A stretch of 64,000 bases of DNA. Origin: Lepidurus packardi (lineage: Eukaryota > Arthropoda > Branchiopoda > Notostraca > Triopsidae). This document shows positions 1 through 11,965 of this stretch, piece by piece (the first letter of the stretch is position 1; the number at the start of each line of letters is the position of its first letter). Under the pieces are notes generated by a model, which was given only the letters and a program-made list of their open reading frames with translations, did not search any database and was not told the origin of the DNA. Position numbers and translations under genes: made by a program. The stretch is taken from NCBI GenBank assembly GCA_023053545.1, contig JAKZAN010000004.1:4960001-5024000 (forward strand). Reading direction: 5' to 3'.

Positions 1-3000
1 AATGCAGCTCCAACTTGCGAATTGCTCCCACTAAAAATTATATTGCTTTTTACTCTCTCTTGTATCGTTTTTACGAGGTGGTGGGTGTGGTTCAACTCGG
101 CGAAATTATTGCTCTCCATTTCTGTCATACTTCCTGAAACTTGCACTTCTCTTCCAAAGTTCGGCTAAATTATTTAGAACATTTTCTGCACTTCCAGACT
201 GTGTTTTCGAACCTCAATGTGATTGAAAAGTTTGTAATAGTGATTATGATTACACATTCCTTGCGCTCTAAACCGTACGCCATTACATATTTAAAGAGCA
301 ATACTTAGCAGAAAGCAGCTCAAAAATAGGGCATGAAATCTAGTTTTTTGTTATGTTTTTTTCCATCATGCGCCAAGCAATAATTAAGCTATTAGCGAAA
401 GCACATTTCCAGAAATAGGTTCACGTGACTTTCTGACATCAGGGATGTATCCATGATTCTCGCGCATTTCCTTTGTATTTAAAAAAAATGTATGTATATT
501 TTAAGCAAAGAAATGGCCAGTAATAACCGTGGCAACAATCGCTGTAAGACATGCCATGACACGTCCATGACGTGATTGACGTCACAAACCAAAGATTGCA
601 AGTCAGTAACTATTGAACGGTTGTTTAAAACAATTTGGGGCAAATTGCATCATTTCTCTGAATAATGTATACTATAAGAATCTATGGCAATCTCAACACG
701 TGATTTTAGGTAGCAATTTTCCCTTTATGAGTTTGACTTTCTCAGTGATATTGGGTAGTATAGTTTGCCAGCAGTTTAAGACTTTAGGTTCTTGAAGTAT
801 TGCGTCGTAACGCTGGCTAAAAAATTAAATTTATAAAATGAAAAGAAATGCGAGACAATATTTGTCTCAGGACTTACATCCACACATGGGCCCGTATATG
901 TACCTCGTATCCACAATAAATACTGGGAGATGACGTTCAAGTACCTTAATGGAGATAACGTATGAATGAAAAGTTGCTTGAAAAAGTGTTTGGCGGCGAC
1001 TCGGGCGGTCCATTCATCTCCTAATGCAAACGGACGAGGAAACCACTCCCTGTACGATTATTAAGTTAACATTACCGGAAAACTTTTATCCTTTCCCCGT
1101 CACGGGTCTTTATTGTTTTTGGATGCCTCTGAACACTTATCTATAGTGTGCCAAGGTACTGACCACGTGACTCTTCAAAAGTCTTTCAACAATCGACTTT
1201 GCGTGACAAAAAACAAATTAGGGCCATTTCGGCACTCCAAAAATGAAACAAAAGTGAACAAACGCATCCTTCCACGCCTAAGCAACTAGTTATTTTCTGA
1301 AGCGGACGTCACAGGAACCATATGACTTAGTTCCATTTTTTCCGTCTTCAAGTGTTTTCTTTTTTCCCTTGTTTTCCTAAGGACAGAAGGAAAAGGAAGG
1401 AAAAAAAAACGAATGACTTCTTTCCCGAAATAGAAGATCAACAGTCGGATGGCGGATGTCACTCGTACGTTGCCAAGCTCATCTACGACGACAGGTTCAA
1501 CGGATAACTTTTGAGCCTCATGTCTGTTTAAAATTACAAAAAAGGAAAATGTGTGCAATAGTGTCAAATTAAGCTGATAACAATATCTCAAATTACTTTA
1601 CAAACCACGAGGATCAGCGATCAAGAGTTCGTTTAAAAGCTTTCCATTTTTCCTGTTGCCATGTACTAGTACACACGTTTCTTGCCCTAAAACAAAGTTC
1701 TTCTAGTGCTAAGAGGCTAATCATCTACGTTAATCACGTTCCAAGCGTGGTATTGCAAAAAGTGAAGGCAAAAGACACTGCCTCAGAGAAGTTCAAACCG
1801 AACCGTTTTCAGGTTTCGTGCTTGTCAAGGAGCCAAACGACATTGCCGGAGATCCTCCTGATCCCCAAACTGTATTCTTTGTGAAGTCCTAGACTTCCTT
1901 TTTTTAGTCTTTCCCTTTTTTTGGATACTCTATGTGGCCTAAATACTCAAGAAAGATAGCCTTGCATTCTCTATGTGTGAAAAGTAATTGCGTGGCACTA
2001 ACGTGAGAGTTCAAAGGTGGCGAGCAGAACGCTGACTAACTGTAGGACACAAATAAAACAAAATTTAAAAAAAAAATTGCTTTAAGATTCTGGCGTCAGA
2101 AACCAAGCGAGGGACCCCTGCATGGAAAATCAGCATATCTGGATCTACACACACACATGCACGCCCTAAAGTCTTCTCTTGTCAAAAGATGACAACCTGT
2201 GATGAACTTTTTCAAGCTTTTGGTGGTCTGCGAACGACAAACGTGACAAGGATAATCCATTTGCCCAGTGAATGGTGTGCGAAATATCTCCACCTTCTAT
2301 CAGAAGGCGTGCGGGGAAGAAAGTCGGGTCTGTGGATTGCGGTTTAATGAGGAATGAGCCACAGATGCATTTGTGTCTAATAAAAAGGAGCAGATGTGTC
2401 TGCTGCCTTGCTCGTTCCGTTCTTTAAGAGAAGGAGAAATTGACCCCTATTCCTTAAAAAAAAAAAGGTGGGTTCACAGTCCATAAGAAGAAAACATACA
2501 GAAAATCCGGACTGTGGCTAAGGGATGCTTGAATAGTGATAAAACCCTAAAAAATGTTTCTATTTTTTTCTCCCAACTTGGCCGGGATGCTGGATAGCCA
2601 TATGGCACGCTTGGTAACCGATATTTCACGTATGAGCCAATGATACAGAACGAAACCTCATGAAATAGTTACTTTTACTGAAGAAGAGTATTTGAGCGCG
2701 TTTTTCACCTTGAAAACTTGGCAGTTAACCTGCTTTTCGGCAGTTTCAAATACCAACTGGGGAGGGCGAAAGCTGTTGCCACCCTGTAAACAAAACTTCC
2801 GAGTTTTTCGGGTCTTCTTTGCTTCGCAGCATCACGGGTGGGTCTCAAGTTGCCTGCAATCTTGGTGGGACTTTTTGGACAGCTTTCAGCTAAGATGTTG
2901 GGTAAAAACCTTTCTGTGGTTTCTTTGGCCATCGGTTAACAAAAACCTTCAGTGAATTATTTCGTCTCAATTCATCAAACCATGAGAGCAGGAAAGATCA

Positions 3001-6000
3001 CCGCTGCGAAAAGAACACTCGTGTACCAACTTAACCTTTTCTTCTTTTTTTACGCAAAGCAAACAGCTGCAATGACATCACTCCAAAACTAAGCTGGCCA
3101 AAAAGCAGTATAAGCGAACTGGGTTATTCATAAGTTGTATAAATAGAAACAGTGTGATGGGTTCATAAGCGCATCAATTATATCCTCTGTACTTGACTGA
3201 ATCTAAAACTATAGCCAGTTCTACTTTGCCTGCCTGCGAAAAAGGGCAATAAACTGGTTCTTACAGAAGAAGTTTAGAAATACTAATTACAAAGGACAAC
3301 AGATTAGCTTGAAATCTAGTAAAAAAAATACCAGTTTAATACAAATTGTTCTACAAAGTGTTCAAAGTTGAACTATCTGAGTGCCGTCACAACAAGTATG
3401 ATGTATGAGTTTGGAGCAGCTGCTTATTGCCTGAATTGAATCTGAATGAATTAGAAAGTTATTTTAGACTATTGAAGAAACTTAAACGTAGATAGAAAAT
3501 CGAAACCGCGTATTTTTTAAAGAAAATACAGCAGGGACTTATTAGTAGAATTGTCGAGAACAGGGTTGGTACTGGAATAGAGGACAGGGTTGGCACTGGT
3601 ACAGTTTTAAAGTGGTTCAATTGTTGAAACTACATGTACTTGAATAAGGTAAGAGAATGAAGGACACAGCCATTAATTGTGTCTACGCAATTGCGTCACG
3701 TCACGTCAATTGGGTACTCGCCACAGGTGTGCTTGGTAGCTCTGGTGGATTTTACGGTGATAGCATAAGTTTAGTGGCCTTTTCAACAACAGGTTCGAAT
3801 TCCTTGATTGTAGGTTGGCGTGACAGCCTCCAATCGCATCATGTCTCCCGAATGACTTTACAGGTAAAACTTCTTTTAGGGGTGCTACTTAAGCGTTTAA
3901 CGAGTTCTCTCTCAGCACCACTTTGACACGCGTATTCCGAAACTCACAATTCCCCCCAAACGGCTAATTCCTGACTTGCCACACCGACACTGACAGACTT
4001 GGAACAAACCACTCATCCAGAAGATCCACCTAAAAACCTTCGGAACTATCAGTTTTCGCCTTCTACCTTTCCTAAGGATCCCTTTTCCCTTAAAAAACAT
4101 AACAAAATATTCTTCAAAAGCGCATATCAGATAGATCAGTCTCGTATATATATAACTATATATAACTATACACAAGCGCTAAGCACAAAAATGTGCCATG
4201 GTTACGTGTATGTATTTTGTTCGTTATGGGCACGATGAGGTCTTTGTTTCTACCGCTATTATGCAAACCAGTCCCTCCAATCTGTTTACTATGCGGCGCG
4301 ACACGGTTGAATTGCAGTTTCCGACTCAAGAAATGGATGGAGATGGGAAGGAAAAGTACGCTGGTTTCATAAGAGGCGCGACTTGGTGGGGAAAAGGACA
4401 TCCCTTTCTTCGACTATACGCTCCTCAATGTAGGTCGGGGACAAGTTACCTTAATAGTCACCAACTTTGAACTGTATCGTGCTTTAAACCCCATATTGTC
4501 CTTAGGAAACGAGGCAACTTTGGGGCCCCTAACCAGTCGGGTTTATGTAATTTATAAGCTTGCTTATAAAGCTCCATATCTTTCGCCTTCGATGACAGAT
4601 TACCTTTTTTGGGAAGTTGGAAAGACAACAGATATAGAATAAATTATCTTCCGTATTCTAATGATAGCCTACCAAGAAAACAAAATCCTTAGAAACTCGG
4701 AAATCATTCGAGGATTTTATGGAAGGAAGAGACTTTCTGGTAACTTGCGCTATCCTTGAAATCGAGTAATTAATAGATCTTATGGTCTGGTCTTCTTTGT
4801 TTGGCAATTAAATCGTAAAATGCTTGCTCGAAACTTACCGTGGATCTACAGAACGAGAATCTCAAATCTTTTCCGCGACTTTTCTTTTTATTGGATCTTT
4901 ACTTAAAAGGTTATTTTCACTCTAGTAGTTAGCTCGAACGTTCTGGTAAATAAATAGAGTATTTTCTTACCAAATATTGTTCATCCTTAAAATTGTGAAA
5001 TCTCGAAAGACTTTGAAAAATTTTAAAATTTCGAACTATTACTGGCGCTTGCAGGTGAAGCGAAACCGCATTTCCTTGCACAAATCGGATGCTTAACATG
5101 TGTATTTATCGCGTTTAGACGAGTTCAGTAGAGTTATAGTTTTGGCATTTATTTCCGTGAAATCCGAAGAAAATTAAAAGATTTATCTAAAAACTAATAG
5201 TTAAATAATCACTAAATGTTCCTGAAAATGAAAGCAAACTGCATTTGTCTTTTTCTCCAAGTTTGGTAAAACAGAGGGAACTCCTAAAACAGACAACCTT
5301 GCTATATCACCGACCTTCCTCATGTGCTCGGACGACAAGGAGTCATCTTAATTGATTAGCTAAGTAAATGCTGATATCCTTGCGCTGCATGACTTGACTA
5401 TCCATCGCTGCCATTGCCGTATTCGAATGTCACCATGTCACCAAACGGATTCTACCGTAAACTTTCGGTTAGATTGGCATAGAAACGGTTCCCGGAGGTC
5501 AAACCCCTCCGTCTTGTTAGCTCGAAACAGTGTGGACAACTTTAACTGTTTTAAAGATTCCATATTCGGCATACAAATGTACTGCTTGCCTTTTATTGCG
5601 ATTCTCTTTTAGTTCCTAAAAATCACGCTGATCCCAATTCAACCATTCCCAGCTCCCAATCAATTACACCCGAGTCCAAACAGTGCTTTTCCAAGAATCT
5701 CAAATCGTGCTCCCTGCGCTCTCGCTCGTACCATTTCGCACCCTTAGGAGACCCTCTGAATCACCTATCGCTTCATTAACTTGTAAATCACATACCGAAT
5801 TCTCCTTGACTTCCGACGGTGTCAGCTGCGATAAGTCTCGTTGCATTATGGCCTTGGACTACATGCTTTCAAATGACCTGTAGACAAGACAAGACAAGAA
5901 ACGCTCTAGAACAACAAAAAGTGCCCACTCAAATGCAAGAATAGAGAAATCACAAAAAGTAATTTCCTGCTGTGTCACCATCTTCAAGCGCTGACCTAAA

Positions 6001-6380
6001 CCGTTCTCACACGTTTTCCTTTAATGGACAAATAAAGAAATATAAATGTATATTATATAACATGCTCTTCCTGAACTGGACCAAGTTTTGAACTCCGTAA
6101 GCGACAATTATATGCGTATACTTTCGAAACGATACCAAGGCATAATGTCCAATTATCGAATATCAGAATAATTTTAGAAATTGCTAAGACGTAATTTCTC
6201 GAGGGAAATGTTAAGGGCAACAGACGTGGTTACTACATTAATGCCCCTGCTCTTCCCATTCGGGATATTTTCTTTAATAAATGGTCAAAATGGTTCGGAC
6301 TCTCAATTCCCTGTCTTATTATCTTTCCTTTCATAGGACAGATTTGCTTTTCCTAGCCGAAATCTAGAGTCCCAAAGACT
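1..6380. other. gene-poor region upstream of the GPCR
   Basis: I see no coding exon here that I can support. Open frames are short, have no recognisable motif and overlap on both strands. Minor structure: an AT microsatellite at about 4144-4170, an imperfect direct repeat of about 23 bp at 3558-3603 (units around the words cagggttggt and actgg), and an ACAAG run near 5883-5900. A 5' untranslated exon of the GPCR could lie here; a pyrimidine-rich stretch ending in AG at about 6355 would suit an acceptor. Confidence 0.5.
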
Positions 6381-9300
6381 ATGGAAATGGAAGCTGGAGT
6401 GAGTGCGGTGATGCAAGCGAGCTTAATCCTCGTTTTCATCGTTGGCACGGCCGTCAACTTGCTGGGATTGATTATTTTCTTGCGCCGACCTGCATTAAGG
6501 ACACTTTCAAATAGGTATGATACAATTTTAAAAAACTAAAACAAAAAACCCATGTTGGCTCGTTTTCTAGTCAAATATGTGTACGAAATCAATTTTGGCG
6601 ATGATACATCATTCATGTTTTGTTTGCTGGAGAAAGGCTTATGCATTAAGGAAAGGAATTCCCTCGTCAGGCACATATCTTTAATTTCAAGAGTAAGAAT
6701 TTGCCCTCACGACAATGTACATAAAAAAGTGATCTCGTCTTGGTGCCTGCACATTCTCTTGTACGCAGACACAAGAAGCCTGGGCAGGACATTCGTGTAC
6801 CGCTTTGAGCCACAAGAGCCGTGCTCTCCTCAGCAGTTCAATAGCACTTGATGAATGTTAGAAACATTAAAATCGCCTACAGCCCTCGTATTCCTCCCTC
6901 CAACCAGAAGGGGTCAAAACGTATGCATATAATTTACTTAAAAAATACCCAATCCAAAAAACGCAACATCTGTGGGAAGAGAGAAAAAAAAATAAAAAAA
7001 AAAAGTTTGTAAAAAATATTCGTTATAACTAAAAACAGGATAGTAATAAATAATACATAATAATAATAACAAGTGGCCCAATCTTCCCGAAATACCGTCT
7101 AAGGAAACAAAAAGGGATTTTTCATGACACGAAGAACGTATACCGCCTGGACCTGGCCTGGCATTCGCATTGTTGCAGCAGATGATCGAATGATGAGTAG
7201 ATAGCACTCGGCGGCAGCAGTTATGCAAATTAACCGCTCAAGGGGGCGCTCCCGCACGCTATACCAAACGACAACTGCCCCCGGAAGGCTTTCATCATCA
7301 ACAGTTACCTTTAAGACTTTTTGGGAAACAGTTGCTAAGGTGCAATAGATCCACCAAAAAGCATCCCACGAAGATCTTAAGATCTAAAAAAGAATCTGAT
7401 AGGAAAAGAATGCAAAAAAACACACAAACTGATGGGCAACACACACACCTGGGCGAGACAGCTTGCCGCCGACCTCCTGCTGTTAGTTCTCTCCATCCTT
7501 ATAATCACCATGGATGAGAAACCCTAGAGGCCCTTTTAGTAGAAATCTCCGAGCTGAGAACCTCTGAGAAATGAAAAGGGGATGGTATTTTACCAGGGAA
7601 ATTATAATAAAAAAAAACATGGGTAGAAAAAAGCTGTTCATATACTTCATACCACTTTAAAGCGTCGTCTCGCACTCTCATCCAGATCAAGGAAGCTGCG
7701 TATACAGGTAGTCCCAGCTGCTATTAGGAATAGTTCTGGGGGTGAGAGAGAAGGTAGCCGCTAGGGCACTTCTTGTTTTTTTTTTATCCCGGAGTTCTTG
7801 ACGATAATTTCACGTGTCAAGATCCTCTATGAAGCATGCCAGCAGCCTTTGCCAAACGTCAGTCATCTCGAGTCAACTAAGATTACACCAGACACAATCA
7901 CATTGAACAACGGTTTAAAAAAGTAACACAGAAAAGAAACCAAGATCGTATGGTTGTACCCAACTTAAGGCGACAGACCGTGTAATCGTACCTAGATTGG
8001 GTCATCCGAGTGACAGTATTTTCATCAAAATTTCGCTTGGCCTTTCGTAGAGGAGCTCGTTCGACCTACAGCGTCGAAATCGTGCCAGATTTTTTTTCCA
8101 AAAGTTAAAAAACAGCAACATAGCGAGGGCTTTTATCCAATTCTAAAGTTTTTTTTACTGTACTTCCAAAATTTGAAGAGAAACCAAAAGACTTGGCTAC
8201 ATTGCAAAAGAACCTGGTAGTTTTTATATCAAGAAGATATTGTAAACTGAGTTATACTAAGGAGATTGTAACAATTAAACTTATTGTAAACATACAAGAC
8301 TACTTTAAGTGTATAGGGCGAATACCTTACAGAAGAGCTTTTCAAACATTGAGCTTGTCTCTATTGTGGTAGGGTATAGAAGCGGTTTCGTGCCGGAGTA
8401 CCTAAGTTTTGCGAACGTTTTTAGTCCTGGAATTTATAGCGTTTTCTACAGAGTATTTATTGTCAAGGCTTTGCTAAATATAGTCTTACTTGCGTACAAG
8501 TACGAAGCTGAAATACGAAGGGGAAAGGAAGCAAATCGGAGTCAATTATCCCGACAACATCTTCTTCAACCAGATCTTCAATTGTCCGGATAATTTTAAA
8601 AACTGATTCAAGAATGGAAGAAATTAACTGCTCACAGAACAAAACAATAGATTGTTTTTGAAATCCATTCTCGAAAAACGAACAATTTGTGTATTGTTTA
8701 TGTTCGACAAGCACCGTCCATGGGTGGAGCAATTGTAAACTTATGCTTATAACCGTTCGTTTTGGACTCAAGACTTTCCAAACCGACTTTCGTAAACTTT
8801 CGAAGTTTAGACTAAAACGAACGCTTATAAGAGTACGTGAAAGAAGTTTGGCTAGTCTAAGTTTAAGTCGAACGTACAAAACGAACGCGAAAAGGAACCA
8901 ATCAGAGCCGTCTCTACAACAATGAAAGCTGGGCTTTGCGGGGTTAACCTAGCATAGAGCAATTACTCTCACTTCCTGGATTTTCTCATATTCCAGTTTT
9001 CTGGAACAAACTGCGTAACGATCACCGATTTTAGCGTTCGCAAAGTTGAGACATAATCTTTTAACTGGAATTTACACGGAGCTTGGTACAACTCTAGATT
9101 GGTTAGGTCCAACTGCATGAGGTTTAAGTAATAGCCGTAGCTCAAGCTATTCTGTTAATTCAACTCACGATGAGAGCCGTTGGCAAAGCCAGTATATTCC
9201 TAAACAACTTCAGACACCAGAAAAAGGCATGGGCTGTTCTTTTTGGCAGTATTTCCAATCCGGTGGGCTCTTGGACTTGTGCTTCTGTTGCCAACGGGCT

Positions 9301-11965
9301 CTTCCCTTCTCTATACAAGCCATATAAGCGTTTCCCGTAAACACGTCTTTGTCAACCCTTTGTGAAATCCTTTATTGCTTAACCCCAAGTCAAGTCGGTT
9401 TCCTATTATTCAAAAACACACAAAACACAAAAGCCCGTTAGATCTTGCTTAGGCCCACCTTTTTGTAACTCACCGATAAAAACGGTATTTCCACTCTACC
9501 TTTCAAAACATAAATAAAAACCCAACGGAATCTCCCGTTCATAGGGTTTACAAGATGATCTTTCCTTATATGCATCCTACAAGGCCCCTCAAGTAAACAC
9601 CATATTTTCAACTTTTGCCCAAACGTAGGCAGACATTAGCTCCTAACAGTAGTTGTCTTAAACAAAAAAAGCAGCTGGGGCGAAAGAGAAAGTCGTGTGT
9701 GTTCTATGGAGGTCATGGTGCAATATACCAACCCTAGACAGAACCCTTAGCTTCCTTCCACCGAGTTAGATGATTTACGATAAGAGGCTTCGGCCAAAGA
9801 GGCCCAAATATGAGTCAGACGCTGGGTAGAGTCGGGGAGTCTACGCTGGACAGACAGAGAGAACACGGCGGGTAGAAGGGGTTTTCTTGCAACCGGTTGC
9901 TTTGTTGTCCGTGAACAAATAAATTTCCTCCTTTGGAATCAAAGGAGCTGTCAGCAGAGACGTTGCTAGTCACGATCGCCATTGTGTCAAGAACCTTTAA
10001 TTTGGCAATTAAATCGCAATCCGATCATAATTTACAAACGACCGACCGTTTGCCTGGGCTACTCATCGGCAAGCGGGGTTTCAATGTGGAAAGCACAGTT
10101 CTCTTTCGATTCTAACGCTTACTGAGAGGACAAACGGGTATTACGTATCCCGGTGACATGGACACTCCTCATTTCCCTCTTGCCTCCCTATTACAGTTCT
10201 GAATAGAACCACTTCGTACACTTCTTGTAGCACAACTCCTGGAATTGGGAGTTGAAATTGTTTATTGAATTCAGACATGTTTCTCATTGCAAGTTCACTT
10301 CAAAGAAATATAATTAGATCAATTGTTGTAGTGTTTCGAAAGATATGACTACAGTTACTGGACGTTGGCCTAATTTTCGCTCTTTACCTTTATTGTTTTC
10401 GCAGATTTGTTATGTCACTATTAGTCGTGAACCTCCTAGCCACTTGTACGCTACTCCCATTGGTCCTTTTGGACGGTTTGTTGGATCACCAGGGCGCGGA
10501 AGAGACCTGGGACACTTCGGATATCCTGTGTCCGTTGGGACACAGCGTAACGAGTTTCGTGACGAGTGCGTCGATTGGCGCCGCCGTGCTCATAGCGGCG
10601 GACCAGTTCTGTGCTGTCATGAGTCCTCTGCACTACCACCGGCTCGTGACCAAGGTCCGCGCTGGCATGATGTTGGCGGTCCAGTGGGCGGTTGCGATTT
10701 TCATGGCCGGTCTCAGCATTCAAGATCGGGCCGGGCGACATCTGTGGCGGAACTGCTATTCCCAAACGCGAGCCGCCAACTTCGTTCTACCAGAGGCGGT
10801 GGCCGTTACGTTCGAATTCCCTTACTACACTACCGATACACCTTTGGAGAGCGAAGGAGAATTCGAGACCTTGGGCACGACCGAAGTTGAGGTCGTTAGC
10901 GAGTCGACCGTAAATGTGACCAGCGAGATCACTAGTACTGAAATGTTAGTCGGATTGGACGTCTGGACGTTGGCCTTCTTGATACTCTCCACGTTGTTGT
11001 ACATTGTACCCTTAGTCCTGCTGACGTGGATGTACATCCGCATCTACAGCGCCGCCCGCAGCAATAGTGAACGCACCCGCCGAAATAGTCTGACTCACAG
11101 CGCGAGCGAACTTGTGGTTCAAGGTTTGGGCGCCGCTGGAGCTGCCTTGATCACGACTACCCATTGGGGTAGCCACCTGCACCCGAGTGTGAGCAACAAC
11201 ATGGACAAAATGGGCGGCAGTGAGGGTCCCGCTTCTCGTGCGCCCTCGCGCACTCCGTCGCTGCGCTCGACGTCCAGTCAAATTGTGCACCAGTTACGCT
11301 ATCGCATCTCTAACGCAAGTTTGTTCCTGTACCGGGAAGAAGCTCGCGCCGCCCGGATCTCGGTCCTGGTTCTCGTGGCGCTTCTCGTCTGTTGGTTACC
11401 CTACCACGTCATACTTGTCCTTCATGCGTTCCCGCAAGGGACGCTCACCCTACCCACCTACGTCGACGATCTTGCCTTTGTTGCCATTTTGTTAAATTCG
11501 CTTCTGTCGCCTTTTCTCTACGCCTACCGTTCCCGCCGAGTCCAGCGCGAGGTACGGCGCTTGTTCGGCTTGCCCAGCAAACACACGAAAGACACCCGAA
11601 AGATGCTCAGTCGCCATCGACAGTCGCCCATGCAGCGGCGACCGACGTCGACCATGTTCCGTACCGGTATGGCGCTCACGCCTGAGGAACTCTTGGCGGC
11701 TTTAGCCGGTCCGGCTGCGTCAGCCGTCCCACCACGATTACGCGTCGAAGACTCGTCCCCAAAGCTAATCCGGATCGTCAACAAAGCCAAAAGTTTTTGG
11801 TACAGTCGGAGCGGTGATAAAACCTCTTCACCATCGCGTAGCTGTAGTTCGATCCCGGTGGCGCACGCCTTAGAATTACTAATGGTGTCCGGTGAAAACT
11901 CCCGCTCCTCGTTTTCTAGTTGCACGTCACCGAGCGTGACAGCGGATAGCGATGTGAGCTTGTGA
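6381..11965 (+). CDS. class A (rhodopsin-type) orphan GPCR with altered signalling motifs
   Basis: Two coding exons, 6381-6514 and 10405-11965, joined by a phase-2 intron (ag|gtatga ... gcag|a) that rebuilds the loop SNRFVMSLL between TM1 and TM2; product 564 aa. TM1 has the G-x-x-x-N pattern (GTAVNLLGL). The TM3 cysteine is at 87 and its ECL2 partner at about 162, with a possible N-glycosylation site NVT near 215. TM6 carries CWLPY (374-378). The third intracellular loop is about 90 residues, rich in Ser and Arg, and a Ser-rich tail of about 140 residues follows TM7. Overall it is closest in style to amine/orphan receptors (SPLHY after TM3), but I cannot name the ligand. Three usual microswitches differ: Asn for Asp at 2.50 (SLLVVNLL), DQF for DRY (111-113), and SPFLY for NPxxY (NSLLSPFLY, 409-417). 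The main exon is visibly GC-richer than its surroundings. Confidence 0.87.
6515..10404 (+). other. 3.9 kb GPCR intron
   Basis: This stretch separates the TM1 exon from the exon with TM2-TM7. I see no nested gene. It contains A-rich and TAA-repeat low-complexity sequence at about 6980-7075 and the inverted repeat described at 8746-8831. A minus-strand open frame over 8463-8879 has no family features and crosses that inverted repeat, so it is not called as a gene. Confidence 0.7.
8746..8831. repeat. foldback inverted repeat in GPCR intron
   Basis: The arm cttataaccgttcgtttt (8746-8763) is complementary to aaaacgaacgcttataag (8814-8831) at 17 of 18 positions. The intervening 50 bp also pairs partly with itself. 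More copies of the word aaaacgaacg follow at about 8877. It may be a degraded small transposon or simple structural DNA; no second copy of the whole unit was seen in the window. Confidence 0.5.

Noticed and set aside
1286-1591. Minus-strand frame with PVVVDELGNVRVTSA preceded by an acceptor-like ag
   Set aside because: No partner exon or family match; the C-terminal part runs into purine-rich low complexity.
8463-8879. 138-aa minus-strand frame in the GPCR intron
   Set aside because: Crosses the inverted repeat at 8746-8831 and has no domain, signal or splice context.
10345-10890. 181-aa plus-strand frame
   Set aside because: Out-of-frame overlap with the GPCR main exon, favoured by its high GC.
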